Position numbers and translations under genes: made by a program. DNA of 64,000 nucleotides from assembly GCA_963668715.1 (NCBI GenBank), contig OY764960.1, forward strand, positions 2,480,001 to 2,544,000, given 5' to 3'. The DNA is from UBA9300 sp963668715. GTDB lineage: Bacteria > Bacteroidota > Bacteroidia > Bacteroidales > VadinHA17. Below are positions 55,270-63,686 of the stretch, in pieces (position 1 is the first letter of the stretch; every line of letters starts with the position of its first letter). The notes beneath the pieces are model-generated. The model made no database searches and was not told the DNA's origin. It saw nothing but the letters and a program-made list of their open reading frames with translations.

Positions 55270-56367
55270 TCACCACTCTTTAACAACCTTGTAAACCGTG
55301 TCTCTTTCAACCGGACGAAAACCTGCATCAGTAATGAGTTTACATATATCTTCCGTCGTCATTGACGGATTCTGATCTTTCGCACCGGCCATTGAGTATA
55401 TCTTTGTAGTATCATCTATGGTCCCGTCAACATCATCAACTCCAAATGAAAGTGCAATCTGAGTCGACCCCTTACCCAGCGCCGGCCAGTAAGCCTTAAT
55501 ATGTGGAAAGTTATCAAGAAAGAGACGGGATACGGCATAATTCTTCATGTCTTCGAGGATGTTTACTTCACCGTAATGCTGCATCCTGTTGTTTTCCATC
55601 CTGAATTTAAGAGGTATGAATGAATTAAAGCCGCCTGTTTTATCCTGCAGACTGCGGAGCCGGTCCATATGATCTATCCTGTGCTCGTATGTTTCCATAT
55701 GTCCGTATAAAATGGTAGCATTCGAAGGTAACCCTGCCTTATGTGCTTCTTCATGTATCTTCAGCCACATATCTGAAGATGATTTATCCCCGCAGATTAT
55801 TGACCTGATTTTTTCATCGAATATTTCGGCTCCTCCTCCCGGAATTGACCCCAGCCCGCATTTTTTGAGTTTTAGCAGACCGTCCCTGATGCTCAAACCG
55901 GATTTTGCAATAATATAGTCGAGTTCGATTGCTGAAAATGCTTTTATGTGCAATTCCGGCCTGTGCTTTTTTATCATTTCAAGTATACGGCAATAGTATT
56001 CTATATTGTGTCCGGGATGCACACCTCCTACGATATGTACTTCAGTTACCGGTTTGTTATCAAAATTTCTGACTATATCAAGTATTTCTTCCGGACTGTA
56101 ATTCCATGCTTCAGGACTGTCTGCCGGTTTTCTGTACGAACAGAATTCACAATTGTGTATACAGATATTTGTAGGCTCGATGTGAAAATTACGGTTAAAA
56201 TACACTTTGTTCCCGTTCTTCTTTTTTCTCACCATATCAGCCATATAACCCAGTAGCCCCAGGTTGCCGGAGTTATATAGCATAAGTCCTTCTTCAGGAC
56301 TGATCCTTGTTTCTTCCCTTATCTTTTTATATATAGTCTTAAGTTCAGATGGAATATTTTCTGTCAT
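55270..56367 (-). CDS. mqnE: Aminofutalosine synthase (radical SAM)
   Basis: 365 residues. Radical-SAM enzyme of the futalosine route to menaquinone. The [4Fe-4S] motif C69-x3-C73-x2-C76 lies in PTNICIHNCEFCSYRK. EVHIVGGVHPG, IKAFSAIELDYI, SIPGGGAEIF, ILYGHMETYEHRIDH and DNFPHIKAYWPALG distinguish MqnE from the related MqnC. No other mqn genes are in the window. Single gene on the minus strand. Confidence 0.93.
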   Translation of the reverse strand: MTENIPSELKTIYKKIREETRISPEEGLMLYNSGNLGLLGYMADMVRKKKNGNKVYFNRNFHIEPTNICIHNCEFCSYRKPADSPEAWNYSPEEILDIVRNFDNKPVTEVHIVGGVHPGHNIEYYCRILEMIKKHRPELHIKAFSAIELDYIIAKSGLSIRDGLLKLKKCGLGSIPGGGAEIFDEKIRSIICGDKSSSDMWLKIHEEAHKAGLPSNATILYGHMETYEHRIDHMDRLRSLQDKTGGFNSFIPLKFRMENNRMQHYGEVNILEDMKNYAVSRLFLDNFPHIKAYWPALGKGSTQIALSFGVDDVDGTIDDTTKIYSMAGAKDQNPSMTTEDICKLITDAGFRPVERDTVYKVVKEW

Positions 56368-56492
56368 GACGAGTTTTTAAATATGGAAGGTAAAGTTAAT
56401 AAGGTTTATAATGAAAATGAATTCGATATCCGGTATTATCCTTTATATACCATAAGATACTATTAATACAGGCTTTGATTTTTAAACAAAAA

Positions 56493-56520
56493 AAAGTGCC
56501 TGGCAATTGCAAAGCACTTT
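56493..56520 (-). terminator. Terminator of rpmH
   Basis: Stem AAAGTGC (56493-56499) and GCACTTT (56514-56520) enclose GCAATTGC. On the minus strand it ends in a long T run (AAAAAAA on the plus strand at 56487-56495), 24 bases beyond the rpmH stop. Confidence 0.85.
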
Positions 56521-56544
56521 AGTTGTAAGGTGTGAGGTTAAATA

Positions 56545-56703
56545 TTACCTTTTATGTTTTGGTTCGTCTGAAACAGTAAGTTTCTTTCTTCTTTTGGCGC
56601 GACGCCTTGCCAGAACTTTCTTCCCGTTAACCGTTGACATCCTTTCCCTGAATCCGTGTTTGTTAGCTCTTTTTCTTCTTGAAGGCTGAAATGTTCTTTT
56701 CAT
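56545..56703 (-). CDS. rpmH: 50S ribosomal protein L34
   Basis: 52 residues from the ATG at 56703; an in-frame ATG at 56748 would add 15 residues unlike the family. MKRTFQPSRRKRANKHGF and RMSTVNGKKVLARRRAKRR are diagnostic of L34. Strongly basic, normal length. It has its own terminator. It is not next to rnpA here. Confidence 0.97.
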   Translation of the reverse strand: MKRTFQPSRRKRANKHGFRERMSTVNGKKVLARRRAKRRKKLTVSDEPKHKR

Positions 56704-56797
56704 CTTATTATAGCTTTCTAAAAACTTTCTATTTTGATCGAGGTGCAAAATTAATCATATTTTTTGAATAACAAAAAGAATAATATGCAGTTTATGA

Positions 56798-57046
56798 TGG
56801 AACACTGGAACACTGGAGTGCTGGGGTGATGGTAAATAGAAGGAAATAAGAATTAGGGATTAGATTAAGAAATGACAAGTGACATCTGTCTGGCAGTCTC
56901 CAGTCCACAAGTTAATTTGTATATTGGTGTATTGGTATATTGGGTTGAACTGAAAAACTTATTTAAACTCATTCTCAACTTTCTCAACCTTTTAAACCCT
57001 TCCGCCTTCCGCCTTTTGTCTTTAGCCTTTTGTCGTTTGTCGTTTT
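56798..57046. repeat. Octamer and heptamer repeat cassette reaching into rsmG
   Basis: Four phased octamers at 56798-56829 (TGGAACAC, TGGAACAC, TGGAGTGC, TGGGGTGA), GATTAGG words, two GTCTCCA/GTCCACA heptamers near 56900 with a degraded cap AGTTAATTTG, TATTGGTG units, an AAACTCATTCTCAACTTTCT unit, and a CTTTTGT/CTTTAGC heptamer array (57001-57046) whose right end encodes the RsmG C-terminus. Confidence 0.8.
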
Positions 57047-57669
57047 TCAGACGCCGGCATATATACAATTTTTTTTTCGCTGAAGTACTCTTCTTCGAAA
57101 TATTCATTCAGATTAAGTATAATGCAGCGTGGAAATTTTATGAGCTCGTCTTTCAGGTCTCCTCCTTTCAAAATTATCAGACCGTTTGGCATGTTATTGA
57201 ATGATTGTCTGCTGATTTTCCCGGAGGTCCACTTAAAAAGAGCTTCAAATGGAGCAACTGCACGGCTGACAACAAAATCGACCTCTCCTGGCATGTCTTC
57301 AATCCTGTTCCATGCTGTTGAAACGTTAACAAGACCCAACCTGTTTTTTATATCGTCAACTGCATTGATCTTTTTTCTGACTGAATCTGCCAGTATGAAA
57401 TTACATTCGGGAAATACTATTGCAAGAGGTATTCCCGGGAATCCTCCCCCGGTGCCTGCATCGAGGACGTTTGTTCCGGCTTTAAAGCTTATAAAACGGC
57501 TTATGGCGAGTGAATGTATGATATGATGAAGGGTAAAATTATCCATATCTTTTCTGGAGATAAGATTAAGCCTGGTATTCCAGTCGGAGTAGAGCCTGTT
57601 AAGGCTTTCAAGCATTATCAACTGTTTATCTGTCAGACAGGTAAAATACTTTTTTAACAGCTTGTTCAC
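57022..57669 (-). CDS. rsmG: 16S rRNA (guanine-527-N7)-methyltransferase
   Basis: 215 residues. SAM-dependent methylation of G527. NTRLNLISRKDMDNFTLHHIIHSL (split in family as NLIS...H.xHHIxDSL) and the SAM site VLDAGTGGGFPGIPLAI (68-84) are clear; VDFVVSRAVAPFEAL follows. The last residues, SEKRQTTKG, and the TAA come from the heptamer repeat AAACGAC/AAAAGGC. It overlaps the upstream sigma gene by one base. Confidence 0.92.
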   Translation of the reverse strand: MNKLLKKYFTCLTDKQLIMLESLNRLYSDWNTRLNLISRKDMDNFTLHHIIHSLAISRFISFKAGTNVLDAGTGGGFPGIPLAIVFPECNFILADSVRKKINAVDDIKNRLGLVNVSTAWNRIEDMPGEVDFVVSRAVAPFEALFKWTSGKISRQSFNNMPNGLIILKGGDLKDELIKFPRCIILNLNEYFEEEYFSEKKIVYMPASEKRQTTKG

Positions 57670-58262
57670 TATATATTATCGGTCTTGTTAAGGATATTGT
57701 ATAACAGTTCCTTTGCCCTGAATATCTGGGCTTTTACTGTACCTAGCGGAAGTTTCAGCTCATTAGCTATTTCCTCATAGGAATATTCCTTGAAATATCT
57801 TAGTTCAATAAGTTGCCTGTATTTGGGTTTGAGTTGATTGACAACATTGGTGAGATGTTTGATTTTTTGTTTTTTCATCATTTCCTCTTCAGGCCCCGGC
57901 ATATCCGACTGAAGATTTGACGCCGGGTCATCCTGCTCATCCTGTTGTTCAATGGCTGTCGGCACCGATTTCTTTTTTCTTATAAAATCAATACAGTTGT
58001 TGGTGGCTATTCTGAACAGCCAGGTACTGAATGCATAGGTCGGGGTGTAAAGATGAATATTCTTGAATGCCTTACCGAACGCTTCTATAGTCAGATCATC
58101 AGCATCAGACGGATTATTGACCATTTTTAACAGCATGTAATATATTGAATCGCGATACCTGTTCATCAGTTCGGCAAAAGCTTTTTCATCGCCTTCGACT
58201 GCCAGGTTTACCATGCGCAGATCATATTGAGCTTTTTCTGAGAAATCAGGGTTTATTTCCAT
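57669..58262 (-). CDS. ECF RNA polymerase sigma factor
   Basis: 197 residues. Region 2 at about 30-95 (LMNRYRDSIYYMLLKMVNNPSDADDLTIEAF, FSTWLFRIATNNCIDFIRKK) and region 4 at about 135-190 (YRQLIELRYFKEYSYEEIANELKLPLGTVKAQIFRAKELL). No anti-sigma gene is adjacent; it sits between a glycosyltransferase and rsmG, overlapping both by a few bases. A widely conserved Bacteroidota ECF type by appearance. Confidence 0.93.
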   Translation of the reverse strand: MEINPDFSEKAQYDLRMVNLAVEGDEKAFAELMNRYRDSIYYMLLKMVNNPSDADDLTIEAFGKAFKNIHLYTPTYAFSTWLFRIATNNCIDFIRKKKSVPTAIEQQDEQDDPASNLQSDMPGPEEEMMKKQKIKHLTNVVNQLKPKYRQLIELRYFKEYSYEEIANELKLPLGTVKAQIFRAKELLYNILNKTDNI

Positions 58263-59386
58263 TCGTAATACTGATGTCTGTTAAAGGCAACGTTAGATAA
58301 AAAGAAAACATTCAGAAAAGGTGAAAAAATGTCAAACAATAACGAAAATACTAATAAATCCGTTTCCTTCAAATTCTTTTGTCCCAGTCCCAGTATTAGC
58401 AGTTTGCTTAAGATAACCACCGGTGCGGCTATTACAGCAAATATAAATAATCCGGGATTAAGTAATAAAACAACAGTCAGAGCATAAAATATCAGTCTGG
58501 AAACAGGCTCGGCAATCAGTAGCAGCTTTGTTATGCCCCGGTAGCGCGGGGCAGTAGACATATGCCTGGTTTTTTGTTTTATAAATTCTTTCCATGAGGA
58601 AGAAGGTACTGAGCGTGTAAATGACTCGGTTGCCAGGTTAACACGAGTGTTGTTTTTATTTGCCAGCTGATTTACGAACAGGTCATCATCTCCCGACTGC
58701 AGGTTCAGATGAGCTCCGAACCCTTTATTGTTCATAAAAGCCGACTTTCTGTAAGCCAGGTTTCTTCCTACTCCCATATACGGAAGTCCTGCCATTGCCA
58801 TACCTGTATACTGTATCGCTATGAAGCTTGTATCATACCTGATATATTTGTTGAGTAATCCTTTTTCCTGGAGGTATCCGCCGTATCCGAGAGCAAAATC
58901 TGTTTTTTTGACAAAAGTAGATGCAAGCTGTGATATCCAGTTTGCAGAGACGGGCTGACAGTCTGCATCAGTAAGCAGAAGCAGATCGTTTTTTGCAGCC
59001 TTGATGCCCAGGAAAAGAGCCATCTTTTTACTGTGACGCAGACTTGATTCCTTATGTATAGTTGTTATTTTAAGATTATCATATTCAGAGGAAAGGCATT
59101 TAAGAATGTCTTCACTGTCATCATCGGAACAGTCATTAACGACTATTACTTCGTAATCATGATAATCCTGTTCAAGTACTGAGGGAAGAAAGGTTTTCAG
59201 ATTATTAGCCTCATCCCGTGCACATATAATAACCGAGACAGGTTCAGCTTTCCTTTTGCGTATCCGGTGTTTGTAAAAGGCAGAACGGGAATAAAACAGA
59301 AAATAATACAATAACTGCACTAATGCAGACAGTCCGAATACTGCCAGTAATATTGTCTCCTTTAATATTAAATGAAGCTCAGGCAT
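58253..59386 (-). CDS. Family 2 glycosyltransferase, membrane-bound
   Basis: 377 residues. One N-terminal membrane segment, a GT-A domain (VSVIICARDEANNLKTFLPS, VVNDCSDDDSE, LLLTDADCQPVS with the metal-binding DAD, SGDDDLFVNQ, and KQKTRHMST replacing the QxxRW motif), and three C-terminal membrane segments. The acceptor and sugar are unknown. It overlaps the downstream sigma gene by 10 bases and diverges from tgt. Confidence 0.88.
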   Translation of the reverse strand: MPELHLILKETILLAVFGLSALVQLLYYFLFYSRSAFYKHRIRKRKAEPVSVIICARDEANNLKTFLPSVLEQDYHDYEVIVVNDCSDDDSEDILKCLSSEYDNLKITTIHKESSLRHSKKMALFLGIKAAKNDLLLLTDADCQPVSANWISQLASTFVKKTDFALGYGGYLQEKGLLNKYIRYDTSFIAIQYTGMAMAGLPYMGVGRNLAYRKSAFMNNKGFGAHLNLQSGDDDLFVNQLANKNNTRVNLATESFTRSVPSSSWKEFIKQKTRHMSTAPRYRGITKLLLIAEPVSRLIFYALTVVLLLNPGLFIFAVIAAPVVILSKLLILGLGQKNLKETDLLVFSLLFDIFSPFLNVFFLSNVAFNRHQYYEWK

Positions 59387-59498
59387 ATTATTCTTTTTTC
59401 TGCGGCAATATTAATAAGTTTGCCGAATCCAAACAATAATATAATGATTATTGCAAAGGATATTTTTATGCTAATTTTCAAAGACAGAATCTTAGCAT

Positions 59499-59506
59499 TA
59501 CTTTTG
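59499..59506 (+). promoter_or_regulatory. Putative -7 box for tgt
   Basis: TACTTTTG fits TAnnTTTG and lies 26 bases before the GTG start of tgt. No clear -33 TTTG is found at the normal spacing. Confidence 0.4.
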
Positions 59507-59532
59507 TTCAATAAAAATAGTAGTATCCGGAA

Positions 59533-60660
59533 GTGTTTGAGGTACGGAATAGATGTAAAGACTCGGCTGCGAGAACGGGAATTCTCACAACCGCGCACGG
59601 AACAGTAAAGACTCCCGTATTCATGCCTGTGGGTACAGGAGGTACTGTTAAGGGTGTTATGCAGAGAGACCTGAAGCATGAAGTAAATGCAGGAATAATT
59701 CTGGGTAATACTTATCATCTGTACCTCAGGCCCGGAACAGAAATAATAATGAAGGCAGGCGGACTTCACAGGTTCATGAACTGGGACAGGGCGATTCTCA
59801 CTGACAGCGGGGGTTACCAGGTTTTTTCATTGTCAGAGAACAGAAAACTCTCAGATATGGGAGCTCATTTCAAATCGCATATTGACGGTTCCTTACATAC
59901 CTTTACGCCTGAGTCGGTAATTGATATCCAAAGGATTATAGGAGCTGATATAATAATGGCTCTTGATGAATGCACCCCTTACCCATGTGACTATGAATAT
60001 GCAGTCAGATCAATGGAACTTACCCACAGATGGCTTACGAGGGCTGTAAATCATTTTGCAAATACCGAACCTGCATATGGTCATGAGCAGGTTTTGTTTC
60101 CGATTGTGCAGGGTTCAGTATACAAAGATCTGCGAAAGCAATCTGCAGAGTATATTGCCTCTGCCGGTATGCCTGGAAATGCCATTGGAGGACTTTCAGT
60201 AGGAGAACCTGCTGAAATTATGTATGAGATGATAGGACTGGTAAACGAAATACTGCCTGAAGAAAAACCGCGTTATCTTATGGGTGTGGGAACACCTGTA
60301 AATATACTTGAAGCCATAGACCTGGGAATTGATATGTTTGACTGTGTAATGCCAACACGTAACGGCCGTAACGGTATGTTGTTTACAGCAGAAGGGGTTA
60401 TTAATATAAAGAACAGGAAATGGGCTGATGATTATTCTCCCCTTGATGTGAATAGCTCATCAGAAGTAAGCAGGACTTATTCAAAGGCTTATCTGCGTCA
60501 TTTGATCATCTCAGGAGAATTGCTGGGAGCACAGATAGCAAGCATACATAATCTGGCCTTTTATTTGTGGCTTGTTGCTGAGGCAGGAAGGCATATAGAA
60601 AAGGGTGATTTTAAAAACTGGAAAACAGAAATGGTAAGATCCCTTGCCCGAAGGATATGA
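59533..60660 (+). CDS. tgt: Queuine tRNA-ribosyltransferase lacking the zinc cysteines
   Basis: 375 residues. It exchanges G34 for preQ1 in tRNAs with GUN anticodons. GTG at 59533 is the only start after the in-frame stop at 59521. The catalytic Asp lies in LTDSGGYQVFSL, and the nucleophile D270 in MFDCVMPTRNGRNG. Canonical bacterial enzymes bind zinc with CxCxxC in PLDxxCxCxxCxxY; here the segment reads PLDVNSSSEVSRTY, with Ser at all three cysteine places (308, 310, 313), while the later IHNL histidine is kept. It overlaps the permease gene by 4 bases (ATGA). Confidence 0.93.
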   Translation: MFEVRNRCKDSAARTGILTTAHGTVKTPVFMPVGTGGTVKGVMQRDLKHEVNAGIILGNTYHLYLRPGTEIIMKAGGLHRFMNWDRAILTDSGGYQVFSLSENRKLSDMGAHFKSHIDGSLHTFTPESVIDIQRIIGADIIMALDECTPYPCDYEYAVRSMELTHRWLTRAVNHFANTEPAYGHEQVLFPIVQGSVYKDLRKQSAEYIASAGMPGNAIGGLSVGEPAEIMYEMIGLVNEILPEEKPRYLMGVGTPVNILEAIDLGIDMFDCVMPTRNGRNGMLFTAEGVINIKNRKWADDYSPLDVNSSSEVSRTYSKAYLRHLIISGELLGAQIASIHNLAFYLWLVAEAGRHIEKGDFKNWKTEMVRSLARRI

Positions 60661-61754
60661 TTAAGATTGAAAAGAAGACACTGGATGTATATATAATCAA
60701 GAAATTCCTTGGAACTTTCTTCCTTGCACTGGTGCTTATAATGGGAGTGGCCATAATATTTGACTTCTCAGAGAAAATAGACGATTTTCTTGAGAAGGAA
60801 GCGCCTCTGAGGGCTATTATATTTGATTATTATCTGAACTTTGTTCCTTATTTCGCAACTCTTTTTGCCCCTTTATTTACGTTTATTTCTGTCATCTTCT
60901 TTACATCAAAGATGGCATATAACACTGAAATTATTGCCATACTTAGCAACGGAGTAAGCTTCAGGCGTATGATGCTCCCGTATTTTTATTCCTCGCTTGT
61001 GATTGCTATTATAACATTTTTGCTGACAAATTATGTCATACCGCACTCCAGCAAAGAGAGGATCAGCTTTGAAGAGAGATACTACAGAGGCCGGTCGGGT
61101 CAGACTTACGAAAGAAATATACACAGGCAGGTCTATCCCAATGTCTATGCCTTTATGGAGACTTACCGTTCTGCTGCGCAGATCGGCACAGAGTTCAGTC
61201 TTGAAAAATTCAACGATAAGGGTGAGCTTGAGTCAAAGCTTTCGGCTACACATGTGAAGTGGGATTCAACAATTAATAAATGGAGCGCCAGGTTTTATGT
61301 CATACGCGAGATAGTTGACGGAGAGGAACGTATAAGGACAGGAAGGAGAATAGATACTGCACTTACCATTACCCCTGAGGATTTTGAGAGAGGGGATAAT
61401 TTTGTTGTAACCATGAACCTTCCGGAACTTAACAAGTATATAGATTTACTTAAGTTACAAGGCTCCGAAGAAGTGAAACTATGTCTGAATGAGAAGCATA
61501 AAAGAATTGCAAATCCTTTTTCTGTCTTTATTCTTACACTTATCGGCGTGTCTCTTTCATCCAGGAAAGTAAGAGGGGGAATCGGAATGCAGATAGGATT
61601 CGGACTGGCACTCAGTTTTTCTTATATTTTCTTTATGCAGTTTGCAACACAATTCAGCCTGAAAGGTAGCCTTGATCCTATGCTGGCTATGTGGCTTCCT
61701 AATATTGTTTATCTGAGTATTGCATTCCTTTTGTACAGACAAGCCCCTAAATAA
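60657..61754 (+). CDS. LptF/LptG-family permease
   Basis: 365 residues, six predicted membrane segments (three before and three after a soluble periplasmic part of about 150 residues). The N-terminus LDVYIIKKFLGTFFLALVLI and the C-terminal run of membrane helices are typical of the inner-membrane permeases that lift lipopolysaccharide with LptB. It overlaps tgt by 4 bases. F and G cannot be separated by eye. Confidence 0.88.
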   Translation: MIKIEKKTLDVYIIKKFLGTFFLALVLIMGVAIIFDFSEKIDDFLEKEAPLRAIIFDYYLNFVPYFATLFAPLFTFISVIFFTSKMAYNTEIIAILSNGVSFRRMMLPYFYSSLVIAIITFLLTNYVIPHSSKERISFEERYYRGRSGQTYERNIHRQVYPNVYAFMETYRSAAQIGTEFSLEKFNDKGELESKLSATHVKWDSTINKWSARFYVIREIVDGEERIRTGRRIDTALTITPEDFERGDNFVVTMNLPELNKYIDLLKLQGSEEVKLCLNEKHKRIANPFSVFILTLIGVSLSSRKVRGGIGMQIGFGLALSFSYIFFMQFATQFSLKGSLDPMLAMWLPNIVYLSIAFLLYRQAPK

Positions 61755-62113
61755 AAACAGTCGAAAAATATATTTTAGTAAATATTTGATATTGTATTAT
61801 ATATGGAGATAAAACTGATAATTAATATATCATATTCGAAAAAAAACTGATGTATGTTCTTTATTTATTCATCCTAATTTATTAATGTTGCATGCTTAAA
61901 ACAGTAGAATATTTGGGTTAATATGTTAGTTCGCGGTTGTCCGATACAATATTATTTGAAATGATAATAAAGGCTAACCCCCCGACAAGCTCGGGGGCAG
62001 GCGACAAACGACGAACGGTAAATCAGGGGCACATCCGTTTGTCTTTGGTCTGTCTTATAATCATCCTGTTACTAAATTTGTTATATATATAAAATTAATA
62101 AATACAAATACTT
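61755..62113. repeat. Spacer with heptamer repeat and GC hairpin before the carboxylase
   Basis: 359 bases without a gene. The left part is plain AT-rich. At 61979-61997 CCCCCGA/TCGGGGG forms a hairpin like the CCCTTCGACAGG element at 43220. GACAAACGACGAACGG (62003-62018) is then mirrored by CCGTTTGTCTTTGG (62035-62048). TAAATTTG at 62073-62080, 33 bases before the gene, is a likely -7 box and shares TTATAT downstream with the thpR promoter. Confidence 0.65.
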
Positions 62114-63658
62114 ATGCCAATTAACCAGAAGATTCAGGAACTTAAAGAAAGGAGAGAAAAAATTCTTCAGGGGGGAGGAGATAAGGCCATACAGAAGCAA
62201 AAGGCAATGGGGAAGGGAACAGCAAGGGAAAGGATAATGATACTCCTGGATGAAGGCTCCTTCAGCGAATATGATATGTTCGTGGAACACGAAGCTCGTG
62301 ATTTTGATATGGATAAAAAAAGCCTCCCCAGCGACGGGGTGATAATAGGAACAGGCACCATAGAAGGAGCTCCCATAGCGATATTTGCCCAGGACTTTAC
62401 TGTGGCAGGAGGATCGCTGGGTGCAATGCACTCGAGGAAGATAACAAAAATAATGGATCATGCACTGAAAATGAGAATTCCGCTGATAGGGATCAATGAT
62501 TCGGGTGGTGCAAGGATCCAGGAGGGTGTTAACTCGCTTGCAGGCTATGGAGAGATTTTTTACAGGAACACACTTTCAAGCGGTGTTATACCTCAGATAT
62601 CAGTGATCCTGGGACCATGCGCAGGAGGAGCGGTATACTCACCTGCACTGACTGATTTTGTATTTGTTGTACAAAATATTTCCAAGATGTTCATTACGGG
62701 CCCCGAGGTAATTAAAACTGTTCTGGGAGAAGAAATATCAATGGAGGATCTGGGAGGAGCAAGGGTACACAGCGAAATTACAGGTAATGCTCATTTTTAT
62801 TCCGAGAGTGAGGATGAGTGTTTTGCCAAGATAAAGGAACTGGTTAGCTATATACCCTGGAATAACAGTCAGAAAGCCAAAACAATGGAGCCTGAAGAAC
62901 CTGGCGGGGAGTGCAAAATAGAGAATATAGTACCAGATGATCCTACTTTACCTTATGATGTAAAACATGTTATACGTTCGGTAACTGACAGATCGGAGTT
63001 TTTTGAAATACAGCGCCACTGGGCAAAAAATATGGTAATAGGATTCGGGAGAATAAACGGTGCTACCGTAGGCTTTGTTGCAAATCAGCCGCTTGAGATG
63101 GCCGGTGTCCTGGATGTTGATTCATCCGACAAGGCTGCAAGGTTCATTCGTTATTGTGACGCCTTTAATATTCCTATCGTAACATTCGTGGATCTTCCCG
63201 GTTACCTGCCGGGTGCAGATCAGGAGCATGCCGGAGTAATACGCCATGGGGCAAAAGTACTTTATGCATATAGTGAAGCTACCGTGCCGAAAATAACAGT
63301 GATCATGCGGAAGGCTTACGGCGGTGGATACATAGCAATGGGCTCAAGACATCTCAGGGCAGATTTCGTATTTGCATGGCCGGGGGCTGAGATTGCAGTA
63401 ATGGGGCCTGAAGGAGCAGCTAATATCATATTCAGGAAGGAAATACTTAATTCTGAAGATCCTGAAGCAACGAGGAAGGCTAAAGTGGAAGAATACAAGG
63501 AGAAATTTGCAAACCCGTATGTGGCTGCTGCCAGAGGTTATGTTGATGCCGTGATCGAACCACAGGAGACAAGGAAACTTCTTATACATGCGATAGAAGT
63601 ATCCGCTAACAAGAGTGTGTCACTACCTGACAAGAAGCATGGAATACCTCCGTTTTAA
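62114..63658 (+). CDS. Acyl-CoA carboxylase / methylmalonyl-CoA decarboxylase carboxyltransferase subunit
   Basis: 514 residues. Crotonase-fold carboxyltransferase that moves CO2 between biotin and an acyl-CoA, as in propionyl-CoA carboxylase beta or MmdA. Blocks: RERIMILLDEGSF, DGVIIGTGTIEGAPIAIFAQDFTVAGGSLG, INDSGGARIQEGV, GPCAGGAVYSPALTDF, GFVANQPLEMAGVLD, VTFVDLPGYLPGADQEH, and RKAYGGGYIAMGS. The next gene encodes a biotin carrier, so it belongs to a multi-subunit complex. Whether it runs as carboxylase or decarboxylase depends on a biotin carboxylase or membrane subunit beyond the window. Confidence 0.92.
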   Translation: MPINQKIQELKERREKILQGGGDKAIQKQKAMGKGTARERIMILLDEGSFSEYDMFVEHEARDFDMDKKSLPSDGVIIGTGTIEGAPIAIFAQDFTVAGGSLGAMHSRKITKIMDHALKMRIPLIGINDSGGARIQEGVNSLAGYGEIFYRNTLSSGVIPQISVILGPCAGGAVYSPALTDFVFVVQNISKMFITGPEVIKTVLGEEISMEDLGGARVHSEITGNAHFYSESEDECFAKIKELVSYIPWNNSQKAKTMEPEEPGGECKIENIVPDDPTLPYDVKHVIRSVTDRSEFFEIQRHWAKNMVIGFGRINGATVGFVANQPLEMAGVLDVDSSDKAARFIRYCDAFNIPIVTFVDLPGYLPGADQEHAGVIRHGAKVLYAYSEATVPKITVIMRKAYGGGYIAMGSRHLRADFVFAWPGAEIAVMGPEGAANIIFRKEILNSEDPEATRKAKVEEYKEKFANPYVAAARGYVDAVIEPQETRKLLIHAIEVSANKSVSLPDKKHGIPPF

Positions 63659-63686
63659 ATGAGGGCGCAACAATAAAACCGTACCA

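Noticed and set aside
59372..59608. 78-codon frame overlapping the tgt start, suggesting a frameshifted longer tgt
   Set aside because: The tgt N-terminus from the GTG at 59533 already matches family length; the overlapping frame has no tgt homology.
62073..62080. Full consensus promoter for the carboxylase gene
   Set aside because: The TAAATTTG box is good, but the nearest TTTG is 25 bases away, outside the normal 19-21 spacing, so only the -7 box is noted.
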